Shown here one piece after another: positions 7,980 through 17,063 of a DNA stretch of 40,706 bases. This stretch comes from Mycolicibacterium agri. GTDB lineage: Bacteria; Actinomycetota; Actinomycetes; Mycobacteriales; Mycobacteriaceae. The position numbers and the translations under genes were made by a program. Positions within the stretch are counted from its first letter, which is position 1, and each line of letters opens with the position of its first letter. The DNA is taken from NCBI RefSeq assembly GCF_002553505.1, contig NZ_PDCP01000050.1, positions 1 to 40,706 on the forward strand, read 5' to 3'. The notes below the pieces were generated by a model. The model was not told where the DNA came from. It was given only the letters and a program-made list of their open reading frames with translations, and ran no database searches.

Positions 7980-8870
7980 ATGGAACTTCGGCAGCTGGAG
8001 TACTTCGTCGCGGTCGCCGAGGAGGCCAACTTCACCCGCGCCGCCGCGCGTATCCGCGTCGCCCAGCCCGCCGTCAGCGCACAGATTCAGCGGCTGGAAC
8101 GCGAAGTGGGGCAACAACTCTTGGACAGGTCGCGGCGCAGCGTTCGCCTCACCGCCGCCGGTGCGGCCGCGCTGCCGTACGCGAAGACCGTGCTACAGGC
8201 CGTCAGCGACATGCAGGTCGCCGTGGACGACGTCGGCCAACTGATCCGGGGGACGGTCTCCATCGGCACGGTGACGTCGCACAACGTCGACATCCCGCGA
8301 CTGCTGGCCGACTTCCACGCCGACCATCCCGGCGTCGAGATCACCCTTGGCATGGACAGTTCGGACAACCTCATCGAGAACGTCCGCACCGGCAGGCTGG
8401 ACGTCGCGATCGCCGCGGTCGGGCCCGACGAGGTGCCGGACGGTGTGGCGGTGGAGACGACCACCGACGAGGCGATCACCGCGGCGGTGGCACGCACCGA
8501 CCCTCTGGCCACCCGTAAGACCATCCAGGTGACCGATCTGCGTGACAGGGCGGTGATCGCGCTGCCGGTGGGGGCCGGCATCCGTCGTCAGTTCGACCGA
8601 GCGTGCGCGCAGGCCGGCGTCACGCCGCGCATCGCGTTCGAGGCCAGCTCGCCGCTGGAGCTCGCCGATATGGCCGAACGCGGTCTCGGTGTGGCCATCG
8701 TGCCGGAGTCGGTGCCACGCGGCCGCGACGACCTGCACGCGCTGGCGTTTGTTCCTGAGTTGCGCGGGCGGCTGGTGCTGGCCTGGCGGTCGGCGGGTCC
8801 GGTCAGTCCCGCCGCGCGCGTTCTGATCGATCGAGCTCGGCGGTTACTGCGTGTCACCGCGCGTGCATAG
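7980..8870 (+). CDS. LysR family transcriptional regulator
   Basis: A LysR-type regulator of 296 residues. The N-terminal winged HTH reads MELRQLEYFVAVAEEANFTR, with AQPAVSAQIQRLEREVG as the recognition helix region. The C-terminal periplasmic-binding-protein-like co-inducer domain begins near residue 90. ATG 7980 is preferred over ATG 7974 because MELRQL is the canonical family start; no clear ribosome-binding site separates them. It is transcribed away from the monooxygenase/hydrolase pair, its likely target. It ends 9 bases before polA, so read-through into polA is possible. Confidence 0.9.
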   Translation: MELRQLEYFVAVAEEANFTRAAARIRVAQPAVSAQIQRLEREVGQQLLDRSRRSVRLTAAGAAALPYAKTVLQAVSDMQVAVDDVGQLIRGTVSIGTVTSHNVDIPRLLADFHADHPGVEITLGMDSSDNLIENVRTGRLDVAIAAVGPDEVPDGVAVETTTDEAITAAVARTDPLATRKTIQVTDLRDRAVIALPVGAGIRRQFDRACAQAGVTPRIAFEASSPLELADMAERGLGVAIVPESVPRGRDDLHALAFVPELRGRLVLAWRSAGPVSPAARVLIDRARRLLRVTARA

Positions 8871-8879
8871 AGTAGGGCC

Positions 8880-11597
8880 GTGACCGCAAGCGCAACCGCA
8901 ACGGCCGAGAAGAAGGCGACCGAAAAGCCGACACTGATGCTGCTGGACGGCAATTCGCTGGCGTTTCGGGCCTTTTACGCGCTGCCGGCGGAGAACTTCA
9001 AGACCCAGGGCGGCCTGACCACCAACGCGGTGTACGGGTTCACCGCGATGCTGATCAACCTGCTACGCGACGAGCAGCCCACCCACATCGCCGCCGCGTT
9101 CGACGTGTCCCGCGAGACGTTCCGGCTGGAGAAGTACCCCGAGTACAAGGCGGGCCGGGCCACCACCCCCGACGAGTTCCGCGGCCAGATCGACATCACC
9201 AAGGAGGTGCTCACCGCGCTGGGCATCACCGTGCTGGCCGAACCCGGCTACGAGGCCGACGACGTCATCGCCACGTTGGCCACGCAGGCCGAACAAGAGG
9301 GCTACCGGGTGCTGGTGGTCACCGGCGACCGGGACTCGCTGCAACTCGTCAGCGACGACGTCACCGTGCTCTATCCGCGCAAAGGCGTCAGCGAGCTGAC
9401 CCGGTTCACCCCGGAGGCCGTGCTGGAGAAGTACGGCCTGACCCCGGCGCAGTACCCGGACTTCGCGGCGTTGCGCGGCGACCCCAGCGACAACCTGCCC
9501 GGCATCCCGGGCGTGGGGGAGAAGACGGCGACGAAATGGATCGCCGAGTACGGCTCGCTGCAGGCCCTCGTCGACCAGGTCGACACGGTGAAGGGCAAGG
9601 TCGGCGACGCGCTGCGGGCCAATCTGTCGAACGTCGTGCTCAACCGCGAGCTCACCGATCTCGTCAAGGACGTGCCGCTGGCGCAGACCCCCGACACGCT
9701 GCGCATGCAGCCGTGGAACCGCGAACGAATCCACCGATTGTTCGACGACCTGGAGTTCCGGGTGCTGCGCGACCGGCTGTTCGACACGCTGGCGTCGTCC
9801 GACCCGGAGGTGGACCAGGGCTTCGATGTGCGCGGCCGCGCGCTGGAGTCCGGTGAACTGGCCGGCTGGCTGGCCCAGCACATCAAGGGCAAGCGGGCCG
9901 GGCTCGCGGTCATCGGCACCCACCTCGCGTTCGACGGCGACGCGACCGCGCTGGCGATCGTGGCCGCCGACGGCGAGGGGCGCTACGTCGACACAACCGA
10001 CCTGGACCCCGACGACGAAGCCGCGCTCGCCGCTTGGCTCGCCGACCCGGCCTCGCCCAAGGCGCTGCACGAGGCCAAGCTGGCCATGCACGACCTTCAC
10101 GGCCGCGGCTGGACGTTGAACGGCGTCACCTCCGACACTGCGCTGGCGGCCTACCTGGTGCGGCCTGGCCAGCGCAGTTTCGCGCTCGACGATTTGTCGC
10201 TGCGCTATCTCAAACGCGAATTGCGTGCGGAAAACCCTGAGCAGCAACAACTTTCGTTGCTCGACGACAGTGAGGGCGTCGACGAGCAGGCGGTGCAGAC
10301 CTCGATCCTGCGGGCCAGCGCGGTGATGGATCTCGCCGACGCGCTCGACGAAGAACTGGCCCGCATCGAATCCTCGTCGCTGCTCGCCGACATGGAACTG
10401 CCGGTGCAGCGGGTGCTGGCCGAGATGGAGACCGCAGGCATCGCCGTCGACCTCGACCAGCTGTCGCAGCTGCAGAGCGAGTTCGCCGACATGATCCGCG
10501 ACGCCGCGGAGGCCGCCTACTCGGTGATCGGCAAGCAGATCAACCTCGGCTCGCCCAAGCAGCTGCAGGTGGTGCTGTTCGACGAGCTGCAGATGCCGAA
10601 GACCAAGCGCACCAAGACCGGTTACACCACCGACGCCGACGCGCTGCAGTCGCTGTTCGACAAGACCGGTCACCCGTTCCTGCAGCATCTGCTGGCCCAC
10701 CGGGACGCCACCCGGCTCAAGGTGACCGTCGACGGGCTGTTGAACTCGGTGGCCTCCGACGGCCGCATCCACACGACGTTCAACCAGACCATCGCCGCGA
10801 CGGGCCGCTTGTCGTCGACGGAGCCCAACCTGCAGAACATCCCGATCCGCACCGACGCGGGCAGGCGCATCCGCGACGCGTTCGTCGTCGGCAAGGGCTA
10901 CGAACAGTTGATGACGGCCGACTACAGCCAGATCGAGATGCGGATCATGGCCCACCTGTCCAAGGACGAGGGCCTGATAGAGGCGTTCCGCACCGGCGAG
11001 GACCTGCACTCGTTCGTCGCATCACGCGCGTTCTCGGTGCCGATCGACGAGGTCACGCCCGAACTGCGGCGCCGCGTCAAGGCCATGTCCTACGGCCTGG
11101 CTTACGGGTTGAGCGCATACGGCCTGGCGGCGCAGCTGAAGATCTCCACCGAGGAAGCCAAGGTGCAGATGGAGCAGTACTTCAACCGCTTCGGCGGGGT
11201 GCGTGACTATCTGCGCGCGGTGGTGGACCAGGCCCGCAAGGACGGCTACACGTCGACGGTGTTCGGCAGGCGTCGATACTTGCCGGAATTGGACAGCAGC
11301 AACCGCAACGTGCGCGAGGCCGCGGAACGAGCCGCGCTCAACGCGCCGATCCAGGGCAGCGCCGCCGACATCATCAAGATGGCGATGATCCAGGTCGACA
11401 AGGCGCTGAAGGCGGCGGGGTTGAAGTCGCGCATGCTGCTGCAGGTGCACGACGAACTGCTCTTCGAGATCGCCCCGGGTGAGCGTGAGCAGGTCGAGAA
11501 GCTCGTCCGCGAGCAGATGGGCAGCGCCTATCCGCTCGACGTGCCGCTGGAGGTCTCGGTCGGGTTCGGGCGCAGCTGGGACGCCGCGGCCCACTGA
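8880..11597 (+). CDS. polA: DNA polymerase I
   Basis: Repair and Okazaki-fragment polymerase of 905 residues, close to the mycobacterial length. Domains: 5'-3' exonuclease/flap nuclease (residues about 15-300, with LLDGNSLAFRAFYALP and GDPSDNLPGIPGVGEKTA), a central 3'-5' exonuclease-like domain (about 315-500) without the usual Asp-x-Glu, so probably no proofreading, and the polymerase domain. Polymerase motif A is ADYSQIEMR near residue 680, the O helix is RRRVKAMSYGLAYG, and motif C is LQVHDELLFE near 854. The start is GTG 8880. In M. tuberculosis polA is next to rpsA; here about 8 kb separates them. Confidence 0.97.
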   Translation: MTASATATAEKKATEKPTLMLLDGNSLAFRAFYALPAENFKTQGGLTTNAVYGFTAMLINLLRDEQPTHIAAAFDVSRETFRLEKYPEYKAGRATTPDEFRGQIDITKEVLTALGITVLAEPGYEADDVIATLATQAEQEGYRVLVVTGDRDSLQLVSDDVTVLYPRKGVSELTRFTPEAVLEKYGLTPAQYPDFAALRGDPSDNLPGIPGVGEKTATKWIAEYGSLQALVDQVDTVKGKVGDALRANLSNVVLNRELTDLVKDVPLAQTPDTLRMQPWNRERIHRLFDDLEFRVLRDRLFDTLASSDPEVDQGFDVRGRALESGELAGWLAQHIKGKRAGLAVIGTHLAFDGDATALAIVAADGEGRYVDTTDLDPDDEAALAAWLADPASPKALHEAKLAMHDLHGRGWTLNGVTSDTALAAYLVRPGQRSFALDDLSLRYLKRELRAENPEQQQLSLLDDSEGVDEQAVQTSILRASAVMDLADALDEELARIESSSLLADMELPVQRVLAEMETAGIAVDLDQLSQLQSEFADMIRDAAEAAYSVIGKQINLGSPKQLQVVLFDELQMPKTKRTKTGYTTDADALQSLFDKTGHPFLQHLLAHRDATRLKVTVDGLLNSVASDGRIHTTFNQTIAATGRLSSTEPNLQNIPIRTDAGRRIRDAFVVGKGYEQLMTADYSQIEMRIMAHLSKDEGLIEAFRTGEDLHSFVASRAFSVPIDEVTPELRRRVKAMSYGLAYGLSAYGLAAQLKISTEEAKVQMEQYFNRFGGVRDYLRAVVDQARKDGYTSTVFGRRRYLPELDSSNRNVREAAERAALNAPIQGSAADIIKMAMIQVDKALKAAGLKSRMLLQVHDELLFEIAPGEREQVEKLVREQMGSAYPLDVPLEVSVGFGRSWDAAAH

Positions 11598-11606
11598 ACC
11601 CGCGGG

Positions 11607-12524
11607 TCAGTCGACGTCGAGCAACTTTGACAGCAGCTGCATCAGCCGAAGGCCCCCGATGCTATTGCCCGATGCATCAAGCGCCGGACCGTAGATCCCG
11701 ATGCCCTTATGGTGGCGTACTACGCCCATCATCGCCCCGGACACGCCGCATTTGGCTGGGATGCCCACTTCGCAGGCATAGTGGCCAGAGGCCTCGTACA
11801 TGCCCGTGGACAACATCAGACGACGTACGAGCCGTAGATGCGAAGCGTCGAGCATCTCGCCCATGACGCAAATGTCGGTGCTCTCGGAGAGCATGCGCCC
11901 CGCGGTAGCCAGATCGACGACATCGACTTCGATGGCGCACATCTGGCAATACGCCCACAAAAGCTCTTCGACCGTTGTGGAGACGAAATTGTGGCCGCGC
12001 AGGTAATAGGCGAGTGCCCGGTTCTGATCTGCGAGCATCAACTCAGATCTCGCCGTACCGAGATCGACACCGATCGCCGGGTTGTTCGCGAGCGCCCGAA
12101 CGAAATCCAACACGCTCGCCACTCGGTCGTCCGGATCGTGTCCGGGCAACATGTCCACGATGACGAGCGCGCCGGCATTGACGAACGGGTTGACGGGCAC
12201 ACCGGACGTCCTGACAAACGACTCGAGTGAGTTGTACGAGCCCAGAGCCTGATCGCACCCCACGCGTTCGAAGACATAATCCTTGCCGCGGTGGTGCAGC
12301 GCCAACAGGAGGGTGAAGACCTTCACCACGCTCTGCAGCGTGAACTTGGCTATGCGGTCTCCCGCGGTGACAACGCCGTCTTCGCCGAAATCGACGGCGA
12401 CGGCCAGGTCGTCAGGACGAGCCTGGCTCAGCTCCGGCAGGTAGTTCGACACCGCGCCGGAGCCGAGCCAGGGCTTCACCTGTTCGACTAGATCCTTCAG
12501 CTGATCTGCTGCGATCACCGTCAC
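11607..12524 (-). CDS. glsA: Glutaminase A
   Basis: Hydrolyses glutamine to glutamate and ammonia. It is a 305-residue serine-dependent beta-lactamase-fold glutaminase. The catalytic SxxK is in LQSVVK (Ser about 65, Lys about 68). Other family blocks are NYLPELS near residue 27, PVNPFVNAGAL near 130 and the C-terminal GVSGAMMGVV. It is the last gene of the DUF1116-NCS1-GS-like operon and starts 9 bases after the GS-like stop, so it may act on glutamine or a gamma-glutamyl amide formed by that enzyme (inference). It converges with polA, with only 9 bases between the stops and no visible terminator. Confidence 0.9.
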   Translation of the reverse strand: MTVIAADQLKDLVEQVKPWLGSGAVSNYLPELSQARPDDLAVAVDFGEDGVVTAGDRIAKFTLQSVVKVFTLLLALHHRGKDYVFERVGCDQALGSYNSLESFVRTSGVPVNPFVNAGALVIVDMLPGHDPDDRVASVLDFVRALANNPAIGVDLGTARSELMLADQNRALAYYLRGHNFVSTTVEELLWAYCQMCAIEVDVVDLATAGRMLSESTDICVMGEMLDASHLRLVRRLMLSTGMYEASGHYACEVGIPAKCGVSGAMMGVVRHHKGIGIYGPALDASGNSIGGLRLMQLLSKLLDVD

Positions 12525-12533
12525 CGCTGGGTC

Positions 12534-13904
12534 CTAGTAGTAGGGAAGATGCTGGGTCCTCTCGGCCTCGCTCACCGGCAGGTGGTCCTGCTCCCATTCG
12601 GTCTGCTTTGTGGCGACGTACTCCTTGATGAACTCGTCACCGAAGACCTCGTAGCTGAGCTCGTCCTGTTCGAAGGCTTCAATGGCTTCCAGGAGTGTCC
12701 GCGGCAACCGCGCGATCTCCTCGTGCTCCGACGCGAGCTCGGTCATTTCCGGGCCCGGATCGATCTCGTTCTCGATGCCGTCCAGTCCAGCCGCGAGCAG
12801 GAAGGCGCCGGCGAGATAGACGTTCGCCGATGCATCGGGGTTGCGAACCTCGATTGCCGGCCGGTTCTCCGGGATGCGCACCATGCAGGAACGGTTGTTG
12901 GGTCCATAGGCGATCTTGATCGGAGCCCAGGACACCGATCCGTCGACCAGCCTCGGCGTTAACCGCTTGTAGGAATTGACCAGGGGGTTGGTGATCGCAG
13001 TCAACGCGCGTGCATGCTTGAGCAACCCGCCGACGAAATACTTCGATTCTTTCGACCATTCGTCTTCACCACCGACGCTGGACCCGCCGATCCGCAGCAC
13101 GCTTTCCTCTTCGCCCTCCAACGTGCAGAGCCCGAGGTTGAAGTGCGCACCGGAGCCCCACAAGTTGGCAAAAGGTTTCGGCATGAAGGTCACAGCCAGT
13201 CCATGCTGCTTGGCAACCTGGTGCATCATGAGCCGGAACAAGGTGAGCCGGTCGGCCATCTGAAGCAGATCGCGGTAGTAGAAGTCGATCTCGAACTGGT
13301 TGACTCCGCCCTCGGCGCCAATCGCGAAGGCCTCGAGGCCGATCTCTTTCATTGTCGAAACGACTTCGTCGAGAAATACCGATACGTCGTACGTCGTCTC
13401 GACGTCGTAGGCAGGGCTGGGCTCGACTGCACCCGACGCGGTGAGGTCACCGAAGCCGTTCGACGTCAGGTTCTCTGGCCGGTAAAGGTAGAACTCGGGC
13501 TCGATACCCAGCGTGCACCGGTAGCCCTGATCCGCAGCGCGCCGGATCTGGCGCTTCAGGATCGATCGCGGGCACAGCGCGAAGGGTTCGCCTTTGTCGG
13601 ACCACATGTCGGACGCCATCCACGCAAACCGCCTGTCCCACGGCAGCACGGTAAGCGTGTCGGGGTCGGGGAGGGCGGTGACCTCTTCTTCGACAGGATC
13701 CATCCGGCCGATTCCGTTGATGCCGCGAGGGGTGTAGCGGGCGAACCCCGCAAGCAACTCCGAATAGCGCTCCACCGGATGACTCTTGCCCCTCGACCGG
13801 CCGAGGATGTCGATCCACGCAGCCGTGACATAGCGAACGCCGGCGTCGGCCAACTCGCGGGTCTTCTTCGCGTGCGCGGGGTCGACCGCGCGGAGTGTAT
13901 CCAT
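12534..13904 (-). CDS. Glutamine synthetase-family gamma-glutamyl ligase
   Basis: A 456-residue member of the glutamine synthetase fold. Active-site blocks seen are GIEPEF (metal/glutamate Glu), EGGVNQFEI, FMPKP followed by GSGAHFN, and RPAIEVRNPDASANVYLA near residue 345. No NLYDLPPEE adenylylation-tyrosine tail of housekeeping GlnA is present. The family includes amine-glutamylating enzymes such as PuuA-like and IpuC-like ligases, so the substrate may be an amine and not ammonia. Its setting between an NCS1 permease and a glutaminase, under a LacI regulator, supports a catabolic role. The exact substrate is unknown. Confidence 0.82.
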   Translation of the reverse strand: MDTLRAVDPAHAKKTRELADAGVRYVTAAWIDILGRSRGKSHPVERYSELLAGFARYTPRGINGIGRMDPVEEEVTALPDPDTLTVLPWDRRFAWMASDMWSDKGEPFALCPRSILKRQIRRAADQGYRCTLGIEPEFYLYRPENLTSNGFGDLTASGAVEPSPAYDVETTYDVSVFLDEVVSTMKEIGLEAFAIGAEGGVNQFEIDFYYRDLLQMADRLTLFRLMMHQVAKQHGLAVTFMPKPFANLWGSGAHFNLGLCTLEGEEESVLRIGGSSVGGEDEWSKESKYFVGGLLKHARALTAITNPLVNSYKRLTPRLVDGSVSWAPIKIAYGPNNRSCMVRIPENRPAIEVRNPDASANVYLAGAFLLAAGLDGIENEIDPGPEMTELASEHEEIARLPRTLLEAIEAFEQDELSYEVFGDEFIKEYVATKQTEWEQDHLPVSEAERTQHLPYY

Positions 13905-13960
13905 TCTTGTTGTATCTCTTTCTGTTTCGGTTGCGGTACGTACTCAGTAGTGGGGTAGGG

Positions 13961-15526
13961 TCAGCCGAATCGGAACCTGACTTTCGAGATGTCCATCGGC
14001 TGGATAGGCATGAAGTCGCCGTACCGGTCCGGCGGCGCACTGGCGATGCGTGCACCTTTGGGGCCGAACACATATGCCGGTTCTGGATTCCACTTGAGGA
14101 ACCCGATGTAGACAACGGCGCCGACAAGGGTGGAGACGACAAAGCCCATGTCGGCGCCGTTCAACATTTCTGCGCCAGGGCCGACGTACCAGCCGGTGTT
14201 GACGAACAGCATCCCGATGACGACGGCTGCCATCCAGGCGATCACCGCACGGTGGTTAAGACCGATGGAGGACCAGTATCGACCGCCCATTTGGCCGCGG
14301 TTGTAAACCTGCAGGGAGTCAGAGTCGTAGTAGCCGCGGTTGTTGAAGTAGCCAATCAGGTTGATGATGCTCCAGGGCGCCCCGAGCACGATGAGAATTG
14401 CGAGATAGGAGCTTACGATGGCCGAAAGCTGTTGATAGAACGCCCCGACGAAAACCAGCAAGGTTGAGACGATCGACAGGTAGATGGTGGCTCGGACCCG
14501 ACTGAGTCGTGGAACGACGGACGAGAAGTCCAGCCCCATGTTGTAGATGTTGATGACCGCTTGGGCGGTACCCGGAACGAACGCCAGATACAGCGCGAAG
14601 AACAGGAACCAAAACGGTACGTTGTTGGCGAACTCCGTTGCGTAGGCGTTGAGTGGGTCCTTGAACGTGACCGCCGTATACGCGCCGAACATGAACGCCC
14701 CACCCATGCCGAAGAATCCGCCCACCCAGGCCGCCACGACCGAGTGCGAAGGCGGGTATTTCTTGGTTGAAATGTGACGGGTCCAGTCGCCGGCGTACGG
14801 ACCGTACGAATTGACGGTTCCAGCGCACGCAAGCATGCCGAGAATCCAGGTCGGCCAGAAGCTTCCCAGCAGATACTCGCCACCCGCATACCCGGGATCG
14901 AAGTTCGGTGCGGCGACGAAGACATAAAGAAGCATGATGCTGCCCGCAGTGGGCACCATCCATTTGGTGAACGACACCATGTTGGCATGACCAAGCACCG
15001 CGATGATTGTCATGACGACGGCGACCAGGGTGTAGGCAAGGACCAGCAGGACGACCGTTGTCGTTTGACTGTCTATTGCGAAGAGCCGAACAACGCTGCG
15101 CGCCAGCACTTCTCCCGCCGCCCAGATGCACAAGGCAGCGAAGACGATGTCTGCAGTGATACCGAGGGCCGAGCCGATCATTCGACCGAGGGCGCCGAAG
15201 TGCGCGCCGCTGGCCACTGGGTTGTTACTGCCGCTTCTCAGCCCTAGTAACGTCATCGGCGCCATCAGGGTCGCGCCGATCGCCGAGCCGACAACGATGG
15301 CGCTGGCGGATGCCCACCACCCCAGGCCCAGCGATACGGGGATCCAACCGATGACGATGATGCCGAACGTCATGCTTCCGCCGAAGAGAATCCACAACAG
15401 ATTTCGGGGACGGGAATGCCTGTCTTCGTCGGGGATGTACTCGATCCCGTAGCTTTCGACCTTGCCGACGGCATCGACTCTTGCGGGTGGCTGTTCGACT
15501 TCGTTGTGCTGTGCCACGTTTTCCAT
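13961..15526 (-). CDS. NCS1-family permease (nucleobase/hydantoin/allantoin type)
   Basis: A 521-residue membrane protein with about 12 hydrophobic segments, of the nucleobase:cation symporter-1 family, which imports cytosine, purines, allantoin, hydantoins and similar compounds. Family-like segments are GSNNPVASGAHFGALGRMIG near residue 105 and INLIGYFNNRGYYD near residue 395. ATG 15526 follows an AAGGA site; the frame runs further upstream to 15826, but there it overlaps the DUF1116 gene and is unlike the family. It lies 142 bases after the DUF1116 gene and 56 before the GS-like gene, in one transcription unit. Its ligand is probably the operon's nitrogen substrate. Confidence 0.83.
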   Translation of the reverse strand: MENVAQHNEVEQPPARVDAVGKVESYGIEYIPDEDRHSRPRNLLWILFGGSMTFGIIVIGWIPVSLGLGWWASASAIVVGSAIGATLMAPMTLLGLRSGSNNPVASGAHFGALGRMIGSALGITADIVFAALCIWAAGEVLARSVVRLFAIDSQTTTVVLLVLAYTLVAVVMTIIAVLGHANMVSFTKWMVPTAGSIMLLYVFVAAPNFDPGYAGGEYLLGSFWPTWILGMLACAGTVNSYGPYAGDWTRHISTKKYPPSHSVVAAWVGGFFGMGGAFMFGAYTAVTFKDPLNAYATEFANNVPFWFLFFALYLAFVPGTAQAVINIYNMGLDFSSVVPRLSRVRATIYLSIVSTLLVFVGAFYQQLSAIVSSYLAILIVLGAPWSIINLIGYFNNRGYYDSDSLQVYNRGQMGGRYWSSIGLNHRAVIAWMAAVVIGMLFVNTGWYVGPGAEMLNGADMGFVVSTLVGAVVYIGFLKWNPEPAYVFGPKGARIASAPPDRYGDFMPIQPMDISKVRFRFG

Positions 15527-15668
15527 ACTGGTAAGTCCTTCGGTGAAACCTATCTGTCCGGATTTGGGATCGACTCTTGCACGTCGACCCCGCGTCACCG
15601 TCTGCTGTTGCAAGGACCTGCTTCGGCTGACGGATCGCAGGAGGCGCGGTCTGCTGCGAGGATTTGAG

Positions 15669-16898
15669 CTATCTGGGGTGCAGCGCATCCCATGCCTTAC
15701 TGAAGGGCACGAGGGGTGCTTTCGCGACGCCACCTCCGATCTGTCGTTTTGATCGGCCTGCGATGCCGATGTCGAGAAATGGTGTGAGATCGCCTCTGGT
15801 TGCGATCTTTTCGACGTCCAATCCAAGCGGTGTGCCCCGATAGTTCAGGACTGGAATAAGGAAATCGGGACTTTCCGTGACGGTGATCTCGTACATCGCA
15901 GTGGTGCGCGCGATCATCGTCGATACGTCGCGGCCACTGGACCGATGCAGTGGCAATCCCGCTGCCTGGGCGAGGCCGCCGAGGCCGACCACTTCGGTGA
16001 TGGTGCTCTCCCCACCCATGAACTCCATGTCGGTTGCGTCGTGACCGGATTCGAGGAGGTAATCGTCGAAGGTCGGAAGCGGACCGGTGAACCAGGTGTC
16101 GCCGGTGCCGGACGTCTGAATTCCGAACTCGGCGCAGGAAAAGGCCATGGCGGTGACCACGCTGGAGCCGTCGAAGCCGCGCATTGCATTGGCCATGACC
16201 TTGCTCGCGGCCATCGACAGCCGGAGGAAGAAATAGTCGTCGCACAGCGAATCGAGGACCGCCTCTAGTTCTGCGCCGAGCTGTTTGGCGCCGACGAGCA
16301 GTCGCCTCAGAAGCAACAGCGTGGCGGCGGCGTTACGGCTGTGCAGCTCATCGCCCATCGCGAGGGCGCGCGCCATGATCGGCTTCAGCCGTAGCGCTTC
16401 GGTTTGAGAGTTGATCAGGGTGTTCAGCGCAGGTGCGATGCGAAGACGTAAGTCCTCCAGATTGCTCCTGGTGGCCTCCGTGTAGGTGCCGTAGTTGAGG
16501 CGGTCCGCGCTGTCGCCTTCGTAGAGGGTGCAGTAAGCACGTTCGCCGCTGCGGTCGTCGGCCACGACTACAACCGGCATGGACGCAGTGGTGACGCCGG
16601 CGAGTGAGCCAACGCAACCGAACTCCTGGCAGCCTCGCACTTGTATGTCCCCGCGTTCGAACGCGGCAACAGCCCCAGCCTCGTCGGACGCCAGCCCTTC
16701 GTACAGCGCGCCACCGATGATCGCCGCCCGCTGACCGCCTGTGTAGGAGCCGAACGGCATTGCTGGACCTGAGGTGAGCACCGTCGACTTTGGAAGCCTC
16801 ATGGCCCTGTCGGCGGTCTCGACCGCGATCAGGACTGGGTCCGACGCAAGGAGTGCCTGGATCGCAGCCGCATTGGCTTTTTCGCGGTCGTGTTGCAT
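15669..16898 (-). CDS. DUF1116 protein (AllG/YlbE-like)
   Basis: A 409-residue protein resembling the DUF1116 family (E. coli YlbE, proposed as AllG of the oxamate carbamoyltransferase AllFGH in allantoin breakdown). Visible blocks are PFGSYTGGQRAAIIGGALYEGLA near residue 47 (loop), QEFGCVGSLAGV near 92, DELHSRNAAAT near 178 and FGIQTSGTGDTWFTGP near 258. AAGGGG precedes ATG 16898. No AllF (FdrA) or AllH (DUF2877) partner is in the window, so it stands alone. First gene of the operon, directly behind a LacI-type palindrome. The family call is by recognition; the function is inferred. Confidence 0.75.
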   Translation of the reverse strand: MQHDREKANAAAIQALLASDPVLIAVETADRAMRLPKSTVLTSGPAMPFGSYTGGQRAAIIGGALYEGLASDEAGAVAAFERGDIQVRGCQEFGCVGSLAGVTTASMPVVVVADDRSGERAYCTLYEGDSADRLNYGTYTEATRSNLEDLRLRIAPALNTLINSQTEALRLKPIMARALAMGDELHSRNAAATLLLLRRLLVGAKQLGAELEAVLDSLCDDYFFLRLSMAASKVMANAMRGFDGSSVVTAMAFSCAEFGIQTSGTGDTWFTGPLPTFDDYLLESGHDATDMEFMGGESTITEVVGLGGLAQAAGLPLHRSSGRDVSTMIARTTAMYEITVTESPDFLIPVLNYRGTPLGLDVEKIATRGDLTPFLDIGIAGRSKRQIGGGVAKAPLVPFSKAWDALHPR

Positions 16899-16912
16899 AG
16901 CTTGCCCCTTTT

Positions 16913-16928
16913 GCCAAAACGTTTTGGC
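16913..16928. promoter_or_regulatory. LacI-type operator, proximal (perfect palindrome)
   Basis: GCCAAAACGTTTTGGC is a perfect 16-bp palindrome with the central CG typical of LacI/GalR operators. It starts 15 bases upstream of the DUF1116 start codon, so a bound repressor would block transcription entering the operon. The LacI gene lies just upstream on the same strand. Confidence 0.8.
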
Positions 16929-16998
16929 TTTTATTGTTGTGCCGTTCAGTTGTCTGTCTCAGGGTTTGTGTTGCCGTGTCGGGAGAGCGGTGACCTCA

Positions 16999-17014
16999 GC
17001 CAAATGGTTTTGGC
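16999..17014. promoter_or_regulatory. LacI-type operator, distal
   Basis: GCCAAATGGTTTTGGC matches the proximal operator at 14 of 16 positions. The two centres are 86 bp apart, about eight helical turns, which would allow loop formation by a tetrameric or paired LacI protein. The promoter of the DUF1116 operon probably lies between or beside the two sites. Confidence 0.7.
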
Positions 17015-17063
17015 TGAAGTTCGCAGTGACAGTAGTCACAGACACTTGAAGGTGTCAAGGAGT

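Noticed and set aside
9063..11009. 648-residue minus-strand ORF inside polA
   Set aside because: A shadow of high-GC third positions in polA; its sequence is low-complexity Arg/Val/Gly-rich and matches no family.
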